Origin: Crossaster papposus
Taxonomy: Eukaryota > Echinodermata > Asteroidea > Velatida > Solasteridae
Length of the DNA: 64,000 nt
Assembly (NCBI GenBank): GCA_037893245.1
Contig: JBAIAA010000875.1
Location: 124,001-188,000, forward strand
Direction of reading: 5' to 3'
The translations under genes were made by a program, and so were the position numbers. Shown here piece after piece: positions 35,329 through 46,500 of this stretch. The notes under the pieces are model-generated. The model saw only the letters and a program-made list of their open reading frames with translations. It did not search any database and was not told the DNA's origin. Numbering within the stretch: the stretch's first letter is position 1; every line of letters begins with the position of its first letter.

Positions 35329-35765
35329 GATGATCACGTCGTCGTACACGTGAAGTCCTTACAGATAGATGGCGCATGCAACAGTCGATGCGGATACTCA
35401 AATGCAAAGTTAACACAAGTGCTCTCTCAAAGCCGCCTGAAGCATTTCTAACGTGCACGCGACGAGGGGCCGGGGCTAGTGCTGGTCGTCAGAGCTGCAA
35501 ATCACGTGCACACCAGGCACGATATTTGATTTGTCGGTATAACCAATTTGATTTGTCACCGCATCCAGTCAGTCCTGTGCCGTTTTCCAAATTTCCTTAA
35601 TTTTGAGAATCGTTTCGGCTTCGTTCATGCAGTTTGGCAATAGTGATCATGGAGCTGAAGACAGAGCCTAAAAACGGCAAATCATTATAATATCCCAGTG
35701 TGTAACAAACCACCTTCTGCATTACAGACATCTAACACTAGCAATAACGTCCAAGGCATTACTTC
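35329..35765 (-). promoter_or_regulatory. Diverged upstream region of GPCR copy 4
   Basis: It still holds recognisable blocks of the upstream sequence of copies 1-3 (ATGGCGCATGCAACAGTC, GTGCACACCAGGCACGATAT) but with several indels and an inserted GCAAAGTTAACACAAG phrase. No promoter element is demonstrable. Confidence 0.4.
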
Positions 35766-36929
35766 ATTTGGTGGGGGGTTTAAGTGCACTCAAAATACTA
35801 CTCAATCATCATAGGCCAGTGTAATAAGAGTACTACATGTACTGCAGTTTACTCAAGTATAGTATCGGATGACGTACGTTGTTATTAGGGTTTGTCTTTA
35901 CCTTGTTATTGCCTTCGCCCATCTCCGATGGCGGGAGGTAGTATGTATTTATCCCTGCCGGGCTGTCTGTCTGTATATTGCCACTCACACTAAGAACTAA
36001 CACTCAATAACTGATGCAGTGTTACTTTGTGAAAACCGCTTAAAATCAATCTTGGTTTCACTAATTATAACACTCGTGTGCGCGCGCACTTTGGACACTG
36101 ACGATTTTCGTTTTAACGGCGTAGGCTAACACTCAAGCATGTTGAACAAAAATATATACATTGATTTATTATTAAGAAGATCACCCTTGAAAATTGTTGC
36201 TAGCATCAATACATATATGGAAACTGAAAAGGTGCACAACGTGAAAGAGAAATATCGTGCAAAAACTAGATCTCTCCATGGAGGTCCGACTTTCTAAAAT
36301 CTACTCGTGGAATAAAACCACTCGAAACGGTAGATTGATCATCGTCAGATTTGTTTTCACCGGTCATTCGGCATTCGTAAAATAACAAGAAAACCTCGAT
36401 TTTGGGCACTGTCCGTCAATATCTGTCAATATCATGGTCCTTGCCATGCAGGCTCTTGGGTCGCTATTTCCCTCCCCGTACCTTTACATTACATTACATT
36501 ATGATGTTAAAAGAGCCTTTGGTTCATAAATTACGGAACGGAAATAAACTAGCAATGAAGAACATTTGGGGACGAGCAGCTAGCACGTAGCGCCTCTGTC
36601 AGCCGTATAAAGCAACATATGGGACGGAGAGAACCTTAACCTTTGTGCTGATCATTGTTCTTGCAGGAATGTTGTGGTTTCTCAGGAATTCTTTTTAGGT
36701 TTTTAGGGGTGCGTTAGGTAACTATAGTCTAGATAGTGTAAAGACGATGTGCCCTCTGTTTACATCTATATTCAATTGTGCCCCGCAGTATGCGCACGCA
36801 CATGTTTAACATAAATTTGGTAACAAAATCAGAGGTCACATAATTCAAAGGCGATCCTGCGACGTTACTCTTAGCTAATTTTATGTAAAACACGACGTGT
36901 GCGCATACTGCCGGGTACATTTGAACACA
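35766..36929. other. Non-coding stretch
   Basis: I see no gene. A TTACA microsatellite lies at 36484-36502. Confidence 0.45.
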
Positions 36930-37368
36930 GGGGTGCGTTTCACTTACGCGAACTGTTTGCGCGAACGTTCGCCTACGTTTTGAGTTTGCGTTAGTTGAAG
37001 TGGAACGACATTTAAAAAAATACGTTTTCAAAATGGCGGTGCCCAGTGACAGTGACATCGTTTGGTTGGCTGTTTTTTGTCCAACTCATTATTTTAATTA
37101 AGAAGACCCCTGTAACTGCTCAAAACGATCCACCGTTTATAACGAAAAGTATGAAATGTAAATCAAAACCGTAAAAAGAAAACTGTCGGCTGCTAACTTC
37201 TCCGCCATCTTTAAAATACGTCACTGGCCAACAGCGAACAGCTCGAAATGTCGTTCGCCGTTTTCGCTAACGTTTGCCAACATAATTGGCGCACATTGCG
37301 TTCCACTCAAGCGAACAACGCTAACGTTGGCCAACGTTGGCAACGTTCGCTTGAGTGAAACGCACCCC
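36930..37368. mobile_element. Complete 439 bp MITE
   Basis: The ends GGGGTGCGTTTCACTTACGC and GCTTGAGTGAAACGCACCCC form inverted repeats. The interior carries inverted CGAACGTTCGCC and AACGTTGGCCAACGTT words and an AAAATGGCGG phrase. A decayed relative is at 7478-7893. Non-coding. Confidence 0.9.
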
Positions 37369-37483
37369 AGACACGTGACGCCAGAGGGCAAATCGTATAT
37401 AGGTATGGGGGACTAAGGGGGGAATCCGTCGTTCCTAAGTCTTGCTGGGTGTACTGGCAGCTGGCTACATCGACTCATATAAG

Positions 37484-37690
37484 ACTACGTAGCACAGCCT
37501 GAGATCCAAAGTGTTGGATTTTTCCAGAGGGAGCAAAACTGAAGGAACTCGAGAAAAACCCTCTTGGAACAGGACAAAACCAACACACAACTACACTCAC
37601 ATAAGGTCCGGGCCGGGAATCGAACCTGGTCCACATTGGTGAGAGGCGAGCGCTTTACGCACAAGCCATCCATGCCATCCATGCCACCCA
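37484..37690 (-). mobile_element. tRNA-derived SINE
   Basis: Read on the minus strand, the head GATGGCTTGTGCGTAAAGCG is followed by a box-B-like CAGGTTCGATTCCCGGCC, then a body with GTGTGTTGGTTTTGTCC and TCTCGAGTTCC. Different from the SINE at 9559-9953. Confidence 0.75.
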
Positions 37691-37958
37691 AAAGGGGTAC
37701 TGTACAATCCAAAACATGACATTTTCGGGGATTTTAGGACATAATAAATTATATTATGTCTTGAAATGCCCGAAAATGTAATGTTTTGGATTGTTTATTA
37801 ATCCCATTTTAAACATTTGGTTGAAAGGAAACCAACCTAATGTATCGTCAGACCCTCTAAATCCACGCGGTCCTATTTCTACGCATTCACATTTTTATTG
37901 ACGTCTGCAACACGCGCGCGTGCACGAGCGTTAGGTGCGCAGATTACGGAGGGTCCAG

Positions 37959-38200
37959 AAGCCAATTTCACGGAGCTGCTAAGCACAAAAATTTGCTTAG
38001 CATGAAAATTTGTCCTTGGTAAAAACAAGGTTACAGATCAAATTTTCACGTGATCTTTATTGTTTTTGATTGATAATTAGCTGTTTTTTTGCTTAGCATG
38101 AAAAAAATGTAGAATTTTGGCTGATAACTTGTTTTTAACGAGCAAGACTTTTTTGTGCTAAGCAAATTGTTGTGCTTAGCAGCTCCGTGAAATTGGCCCC
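37959..38200. mobile_element. Family F MITE
   Basis: Ends AAGCCAATTTCACGGAGCTG and CAGCTCCGTGAAATTGGCCC with inner TTGCTTAGCATGAAAAT words. Confidence 0.9.
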
Positions 38201-38601
38201 AGGCTATAACCTTTCCCAAGAAAAAACAGCCGGTTGTTTATCGGACACGACGGTCCACGCATACGTTTTTCATGTCGTTTTTATTCAATGTTCGATACAC
38301 GTTGTGCGTGTGTCAGATAAATGCAAAATGCTCAAATGTTTTTTTTTTTACACGTCAGCAAAAAGCTAAAACTTTCCGGCTTGAATCACGAATACACTCA
38401 AACAGTTTTAGGGATCACATTTGTGACCCCGAACTCGTTCTACACAACAAGACTAACACACAAAAACGTCCAGGTTTTTAAAGGATGATTGTGTAACGGT
38501 GGATGTTAAAATCCTACTTTTAAATGCTTTTTCTAACATCATTTCATTCAAAACGCGTTTTGTAGCCCAATTGGGCGCTCCCAGGAAATAGTAAACCCTT
38601 T
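38201..38601. other. Non-coding stretch
   Basis: No supported gene or repeat. Confidence 0.45.
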
Positions 38602-38844
38602 TTAACCAGTTCGCGTTGGGATTATTTTAACATCACCGAGCCGAGGGGCGGGATTATTTTTAACGAAACTCGATCCGAAGTGGGTTCAGGATCGATAGTG
38701 CCGGGAAGCACACCCACGCATTTCCGGCCTTGCTCGCTGCTGACTGACATTTCCGAACTTGAACTTGGCGTGTTTATGCGTCATCCGTTTTGAATTTGGG
38801 GAAAACTTTGCGTTTATATACATCATCCGGCGCAAACTGGTTAA
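38602..38844. mobile_element. TTAA-type MITE, family A, copy 2
   Basis: TTAA on both sides (38602-38605, 38841-38844) of the inverted ends CCAGTTCGCG...CGCAAACTGG. Confidence 0.92.
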
Positions 38845-39100
38845 GCAGGTCTACAAAACTCCTGTTATACTAAAACTTTAAATTTACTGAGTGACTCATT
38901 CACACATAAGTTCACCTTATTACTTGTTGGTATAAGGGATTAGCATTTTTCAGTAAAATCCCCCACTAATCAGTAAAAAAAAATGTCTTAAGAATCCAGC
39001 CATACTTTAATTTGCCAACACCAACGACTTTATATAACAATAAAAAGGTGATTTTTGTGTAATTGAATGAGAGTTGACCATCGCATTATTAAACATTACA

Positions 39101-39525
39101 TTAAAGGTAGAATACACCATTGGTAATTGCTTGAATTATCAGGAATGGGTGGATTTGGGGGGTTGTATTTTATAGTGAATATCGTTTAACTGACCTGTCC
39201 GAAGTTTTACAATCATGGTTGCTGAGAAAAGCAAGAAAAACGACTTGTTTTCAACCGGAATCGGGCGGTTTTTCTTATGTTGTTTTTTGTTTTTTCGCGA
39301 TTGCCACCTGGCGATAATGAATTTTGATAATGAAAAAACAAAGATAACATAAGAATAACGGCTCGACCCCGGTTGAAAACAAACGCTGTTTTTCGTGCTT
39401 TTCTCGGCATCCATGATTGTAAAACTTCGGAAAAGTCAGTTAAACGATATTTACTATGAAATACAACCACCCAAATCTACCCATTCATAATTCAAGCAAT
39501 TACCAATGGTGTATCCTACCTTTAA
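39101..39525. mobile_element. TTAA-type MITE, family B, intact copy
   Basis: TTAA on both sides (39101-39104, 39522-39525) of AGGTAGAATACACCATTGG and CCAATGGTGTATCCTACCT. The inner half is itself an imperfect inverted repeat. Confidence 0.92.
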
Positions 39526-39759
39526 CTGGACCTTGAAGAACTTGTAAGGTAGGCCTATGTAATAAACAAACACAGGGAAATGAGACCATGCTAATAACAT
39601 TTAAAATTATTTAAAAAAATAAATTAAAAAAATTGAAGATTGCTTTGCTGTACAAACAAAAACCACTTAGGGTTGTGGTATGCCAAAATGGCTACAGCTC
39701 TCTGGGGAGTTCATGAAAGGAGTAAAATCTCTGCTGAAAGGAGTAAAATGTCACCAAAT

Positions 39760-40010
39760 ATTTGCTAGGGTGTTTGTGTTTTGTATTGTTTTGTGTAAAT
39801 TTGTTTTGTGTTTAGTTGTTTTGTGTCCAGTTAGTTTGTTTTGTGTCTAGTTGTTTTGTTTTGTGTTAGTTAATTTGTTTTGTTTTGTGTTTAGTTGTTT
39901 TGTATTGTGTTAATTTGTTTTGTGTTAATTTGTTTAGTTTTGTGTTTAGTAGTTTTGTGTTTAGTTGTTTTGTGTGTTTGTTTTGTTTTGTTTTTTCTAT
40001 TTGTTACGAC
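39760..40010. repeat. TTTTGTG-rich simple repeat
   Basis: Degenerate tandem TTGTTTTGTGTTTAG words over about 230 bp. The open frame at 39885-40163 arises from it. Confidence 0.8.
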
Positions 40011-40209
40011 TATATAATATTTGTTTTACGTCAGCTTTTCGTGCCTTTGATAAATTGTAAAAATTGTAATTTTCGAAAAACTTGTAATTTTGTCAATGTT
40101 ATTCACTATCATTTATTCATCCCTTTTCTTGTTTTTTTTTCTTGTTTTAATTTAAAGTTGTAATTTCTGTAAAGTTGTAATATTTATCGAGATTTTATTT
40201 GTTTGTATG

Positions 40210-40359
40210 TTACCATTCGAGTAAGGATTGACAGGCTTTCGAGTCAGAGTGTTTTATTATACTTTTGTCAATCCTGGCCAGCTGGAATTGGATTGTTTTT
40301 GTTAAGTTAAATCTGTTTATTTTGTGAATTGTTTGTTGTATGTTGCTATTGGCCGAATA

Positions 40360-40388
<29 letters not shown>
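40210..40388 (+). mobile_element. 3' tail of a retroelement with AAT repeat
   Basis: AGGCTTTCGAGTCAGAGTGTTTTATTATACTTTTGTCAATCCTGGCC ends in (AAT)n at 40363-40388. The same tail (GAGTCGCAGTGTTTTCACTT...CATCCTGGCC ... (AAT)n) occurs at 45112-45421. This is the usual look of a LINE or SINE 3' end. It lies just downstream of the SMYD5 stop. Confidence 0.6.
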
Positions 40389-40390
<2 letters not shown>

Positions 40391-40422
40391 GTAAACAAAA
40401 AATGATACCAGGCACATTATGT

Positions 40423-40570
40423 TCATGTATCCATGACAACTGCATCTTCCGTGACTGCGTCTTGGGTTTCTTCTTCCTCTTTCTCCTCCTGCTCATCGCT
40501 AGATGTCTGATCAGCATCATCGCACTGCTCCCGACACTTGACACAAGAACAATGGAACAAGTAGTTCTCC
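40423..40570 (-). CDS. SMYD5: SMYD5 exon 12 (last)
   Basis: Encodes [13 protein letters not shown], the post-SET zinc cluster, then the acidic tail ending VVMDT and TGA. The acceptor is TTGTTGACAG. A possible AATAAA lies on the minus strand at 40316-40321, 105 bp past the stop. Confidence 0.95.
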
Positions 40571-43500
40571 CTGTCAACAAATTGTCCGTAAAAATTTTTT
40601 TTAAAAAATCGGTGAGGATTAGAACTTATAAGCATTTTAGAGGCTGCCTTATATAATGAGGAAAATCGAAAATCTTTCCGATGGCTGACTTCGCAAATTC
40701 ACAAACTTGTGTGCTATTAAAATTTGGGGGCAATATGGGCAGTATTTTTGCCAGAAGATACAAAGAAAGAATGAAACCAAGAAACTAAAGCAAACCTCCT
40801 AGGTTATTATACAAATACAGCATGGTTGGAGGGCAAGTAGTGGGAATTACTGGTCCCGAGGTGTAGGTCAGCTCGACTACCTCCCGTGAAGCAGAGGGAG
40901 GTAGTCGAGCTGACCCCTACACTGAGGGACCAGGAATACACACTATTTTCCAGAAATAAACCATGCTGTATTTGTTTATACTACACCTCATAAATATTCA
41001 CTGCCTTGTCGATAACGGCCTTTGTAGATTTTGCATCCTTATTCAGAACAAGATATTCAAGTTTTTCGTCAGTCAGTGACGAAAATCTAGTAACATTACT
41101 GAGACTGATTCCGTAAAGATTACATGCCACAGACTACATGTCTACGAGACGGATTCCAGAGTTGTTGGTGCTACCAGAAAAGAACATCGCACGGCAGCGA
41201 GCTGGATAGTCATCGGGATGACGTCACATAGCAGCATATAATTTGTACTTCCCGGACGCGCGGCGGGGTCGGTTAATGACGCGCTCCAATTTGCTCATGA
41301 ATATTTATGAGGTGTAGTAAAATACAATACAATGAAACACCGCCGCAGCTCACCTATTGGCTGTACTGCCAAACCTGGTTCACCACGGCGACCAACCAAT
41401 AACTTGCAGTACAACAAACAAGGAATGTAGATACAGGAAAACGGCTATGGAGACCGACTGGTGCTGCCGGACACATAGTCTAGTCCTAGACCCTTGTGTT
41501 ATTTCGGCGCCCACGCGCGCAGATTCGTTAACGCTGTCTCTTTTTCAAATCCCGACTTCGTGTGCGTTGGTGTCTCACGCATGCGTAGTTTACATAATGC
41601 AGCTGGATCCATATTCGCACTGGAGCCGACGTTTGACAAACGTACATGATTTTGGATTCCCCTAAGGGTCTAGCACTAGTTGGCAATCAATTGTTAACTT
41701 TAACCTTAGTTTTCGACGAATCTCCCTCGCTTTTCCGAGGGATCCAATCAGCGACCGAGTTTGAGCCTCATCATGAATTATTCATTATACACAAATATAA
41801 GATACTGTGTGTGTGTACACAAGACAGTGTACATGTACAACATTGTACATGTACAATGTACATGTATGTGATGGTGACTGTATGCACGTGCATTGCGCGA
41901 AATGTGCAGACTTTTAATAGCATTGTACATGTACGTGTGTCCGATCTTCCGGGGCATGGCAGTGCAAGCTAGCTACAGCCACCGGTACCGTACCGCGGGT
42001 CTGCCCGCTGCAGCATCGCTATGTTATGATGCTTCAGCGCGGTGCGTTTTTTTGTATTCCAGTGTATCGAACGTACAGTACGTCAGTATTAGCCTCAAAT
42101 CTAGTGAGGTCGTGCTTCATTTTGGCAAACAGTTAATTACCTGCAAAAACTACCTTTCCCTGAAATAAAAGGGGAAATTTATGGTGGCTCTGCATGGAGG
42201 GACATAAAAGTCGTGAATTTGTTTGCGAGTAGTTGTGAAACTATTCGCGACTTGTCGTGAATTTATTCGCGACTGGTTGTTAATATTTTTGCGACTGTTC
42301 GTGAATATTTTTGCGACTAGTCGTATAATTCGTGATTATTAGTGAATTTTTTTGCTACTAGTCGCGATTTTTTTTCGCGACTATTGAAAATATTTACGAC
42401 TAGTCGCAAAAAACAAGTCGTAAACAATTCAGGACTCAAATTTGCGACTTGTCGTTAATTTATTTGCGACTGGTCGTAAATATTTTTGCAACTAGTCGCA
42501 AATAATTTCACAACTAGTCGTGACAAAATTCGCGACTAGTCGCAAATTTTGTCACGACTAGTTGTGAAATTATTTGCGACTAGTTGCAAAAATATTTACG
42601 ACCAGTCGCAAATAAATTAACGACAAGTCGCAAATTTGTCGCGAAAATGTTCACGTCTTTTGATATCCCTCAGGGCCACCATATAAATTAGTAGCCCCAG
42701 TCCCACTGAAGCCGGATATGCTACGGATCGCCCCGGATCGCCCCGGATGAAACTACGTTTGATCCGGGGTGGTCCGGGAAGGCAATCAAAAACAAAGTGA
42801 CATGTTCCCCGATCCTACTACGGTTCTACTACGGTTTGACTACGGTTCTGCCACGAATGGGCCCGGATCACCCCGGTTCAAGCCTGTTCAAGCCCATGAC
42901 CCCGGATGGTCACGGATTCACTACGGTTCCGCCACGGTTTCACTACGGATGCGCCACGGTTTATCCCGGATGTGCCACGGTTCACCCCGGATGGCCCCGG
43001 ATACACTACGGTTCATCCAGGTTCATCCGGGAAATACCGTGGTGACACCGTAGTGAATCCGTGGTGATCCGTAGTGGAACCAACTCCCGTTTCATCCCGG
43101 ATAAACACGGTTACACTACGGTTACGCTACGGTTTATCCCGGATACACTAGGGATCATCACGATCGCACTACGGTTTCACTACGGTTCTTCGCCGCCCCC
43201 CTCTCCCTTCCCGGATGGCCCCGGATCACTCCGGATGCTAGATGCTGATCCAGGCCGGTGACGCTCGACTTCCCGGACTATCACTACGGATGTCCCCGGA
43301 TGGTCCCGGATGCATGGCCCCGGATAGTCCCGGATAGTCCCGGATTATCACGGTTTGACTAAGGTTCCACTCCGGATGACCCCGGATATGAACCGTAGTG
43401 CATCCGGGTTGATCCGTAGCGTATCCGGCTTTCGGTGGGACTGGGGCTTTGGAGGTTTTCACCATAGAGCAAAGTTGTTTCAATCAACAAATTCACCCGC

Positions 43501-46500
43501 AGTCACAAATAAACGCCGGGGCAGCTATGATTTGCTGTGTCAATGTACATGTAAAGTACATGTACATATGTACATGTACTGTATGGTGCGAAATACGGTA
43601 CCTCTGGAGACTTGAACACAATGGGGACAATGGGAGTAAAAAGGTCTCCAAAGGGTGATTTATATTTAGGTCTCCATTAGGAATTTCACGAATTAGATTT
43701 TTGGATTGTACTTAAATTACTCAAAAGCTAGGGTTAGGATGTGGGTTAGGGTTAGTGTTTGGGTTAGGGTATAATATAGGGTATATTGGTTGGAAATTTC
43801 AACCCGGGAAAATAATTGTGGTTAAAATGGGAGCATTTTGAAAAAAGTGCTCGACTTTCTAACCATTTTGTACACGAGAACATGTCATGTTCGGTAAGGA
43901 TCGAAAGCCATGTCTCCGTCCACAGTGATACAAAAATGCGAATAAATGTACAGTATAGTACATGCACATCACGGCCGGGTCAATCGCGGCGTGTAACGTT
44001 TTGCGTAACCCTCGCACGAATTTGCCTATAACCGTCCATCATTATCACGTGATATGAATAATGCATATATTACAATAGTCTGACCACGCCCCCTGTGTGC
44101 CAACTTGTCCAAGACCTTCGAGAGAGTCCACTGAGTTCGCGGGTGCGATTCGTCTGTAGATAGCGCCCTCTATAACATCGGTGGTTTGTGTCAGTGATCG
44201 CGGAATAAACAACACGAAGGTCTTGGAACCAAGACTACCGGACACACAGAAGAACGTCGTAACTGGTAGGTATGGCCAGGAACAGGGCTCACGTACAACT
44301 GAGGGTAATGAATAGGACTTCTGGGGCCGATTTCACAAAACGCTAAGGCGCGTCTTAATTAGTAGAAAGAGTAACTCATTCAAACTCGCAACTCGTCCTA
44401 GAATCGATTTCAAGTTAAGATGCGCTCAACACATCCTAACGTCTTTAGCAATCGCTATTATTAAGTTGATGGATGAAATGGAGTGTATTTTACCCATAGA
44501 GCTATATTGAATTACTAGAGCACTGGCTCGATGTACAAAGTGATGCGAGCTGGGCGCATCCATGTTTGTGCACAAACCTATGGAAACCTCAACATTTTGT
44601 ACGGCTTTTGTACGGCTATTTGCATATCTGCGTTTGTATTCTATACAGCGCGTTTCCGAAGCCGATACGCCCAAAACCGAAACGAATTATTAGCAAATGA
44701 GCGCAAATGCGTGTGCGTATCCGCGCACTGCATTGATTTTGCCTTGACTTTTGTTAAACTTGCATGACGCGCGTAATTTGTTTGCGTCTGTTCTACTAGC
44801 ACGAGCGTTGCATTTAGAGTACACTTTCAAAATTCAATCTATCTATTTTTATTGTGTTCTACAAGCACGCACATGAATTCAAAATGTCTGCGCGCGGAAT
44901 GGATTAAAAGTATCTCTGCGCGTAAGAATGAAGAGTTAGTGCTCTAGTAACTTAATATAGCTCTATGATTTTACCGGAGTATCTTCCGCCTGGAATGACG
45001 ACTTCTTTCTCGACTACACTCATCCAAGTAGCAGATACAGATTTCCTACAACAAAATGTTTTTATTTGCACTAATTACATCTAGATGGAATTAAAACATT
45101 TGGCCTTTGATGGACAAGCTTTTGAGTCGCAGTGTTTTCACTTTTGTTCATCCTGGCCATCTTAGATTGGATTGTCTTTATTCTGCTATGAATTCCCTCC
45201 CACTCCCCCTTCTCCATTCTGCTCACCTTCTATACCTTCCTCATCCCCACCCCTATCTCTCCCCCACCGTACCTTTATACATTTATTCTTTTTGATTGGT
45301 ATTTGTTATACCATTTATCTTTCATCTTGATTGTTTTTGATGTGTGCCTTTTCTTACGTCCAATGTACATGTTTGTATTTTGAATGTTTGAATATATAAT
45401 AATAATAATAATAATAATAATGTAAAGATAAGGGTCGTTCCATTATCAGATTTATTGATATTTGTAATCTTTGGTATGCCTACCAACTATATTTTGTTAA
45501 GAAATAATATGGAAGTACTGGAATAAAAGTGTTTTTAAGGAAAAACAATTTTGCCATATCACATGTACAAAACTTGTGTTCAAAGTTCAAAGGCCTTTTT
45601 CTTAATATTTTACTTTGGCAACATGTTAATAACTTTAAACAGCCATAACTTGTTAACGGAATGTCCGATGGAAGTACAACAAACAGTATTGTAAGGAGAA
45701 ATTGTATCTTTTCTAATACATAAAAACGTTCATTTAAACTTCTGCCCAGTTCCGTCTCATTTTGCCCGAAAACCCTGTTACATTTTGTAAGTGAATAGAT
45801 AACATTAAAATAATAAAACTAGCAGCTTTGATGGACTCACCTCTCCTTTAGCGATATCTTGAAGGGCTACAGCAGTTAATGTTGAGTTGTTGTCATTGAA
45901 CTGAATCTCGGCATTTGGTTGGCAACTATGATTACCTGAAGAAGAAAAAAAGAAAAAAAAAAAGGAAAAAAAAAGAAAAAAAAAAAAAAAAGGGAAACAA
46001 AATACCAAAAAACCACCACCCGATTGTAAAGGAGAATTTTCTTTAACATTTTGCACCTGAGAGTAAAATTAAACCTAATTGTTTTGTTTTAAGCCTAAAA
46101 TGTTTGCCATTGCTTGTTATTCTACCTATATTTCTTCAAAGGACAAATCTGCGATGGCCCTGCGATGGCCCTATAGCCAGATATCTTTCTCATGACATAC
46201 TCCGACTGTGTGCCAAATTCAATACTTTTATCATCAATTGAACAATGGTTGTTAATACTAGTCTGTTAAAACATGTCTGTTAATACTAGTCCGAAAATTT
46301 GAGACAACACACATTTTCAACAAAAAGGATAATATCAACTTACAGCTACTTTGCAACTGGTATAATGCTGAGCCTTCACAGTTAAGAAATGTGCCTGAAT
46401 CTGCAAAAAAAAATTAAAAAAATCCTTGCACAAGTCCTTTCACAAGTCCAGTCACAAGTCCAGTCACAAGTCCAGTCACAAGTCCAGTCACAAGTCCAGT

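Larger units (their letters stand above)
31532..35765. repeat. Tandem GPCR unit 4 (array end)
   Basis: Last unit. It matches unit 2 very closely from about 32,535 to 35,280. Beyond the start codon its upstream region diverges from units 1-3 and similarity fades near 35,765, which marks the array edge. Confidence 0.88.

Noticed and set aside
42769..43658. Overlapping frames in the ACGGTT/CCCGGAT element
   Set aside because: Several frames on both strands are open at once because the words lack stops; amino acid content is periodic and not protein-like.
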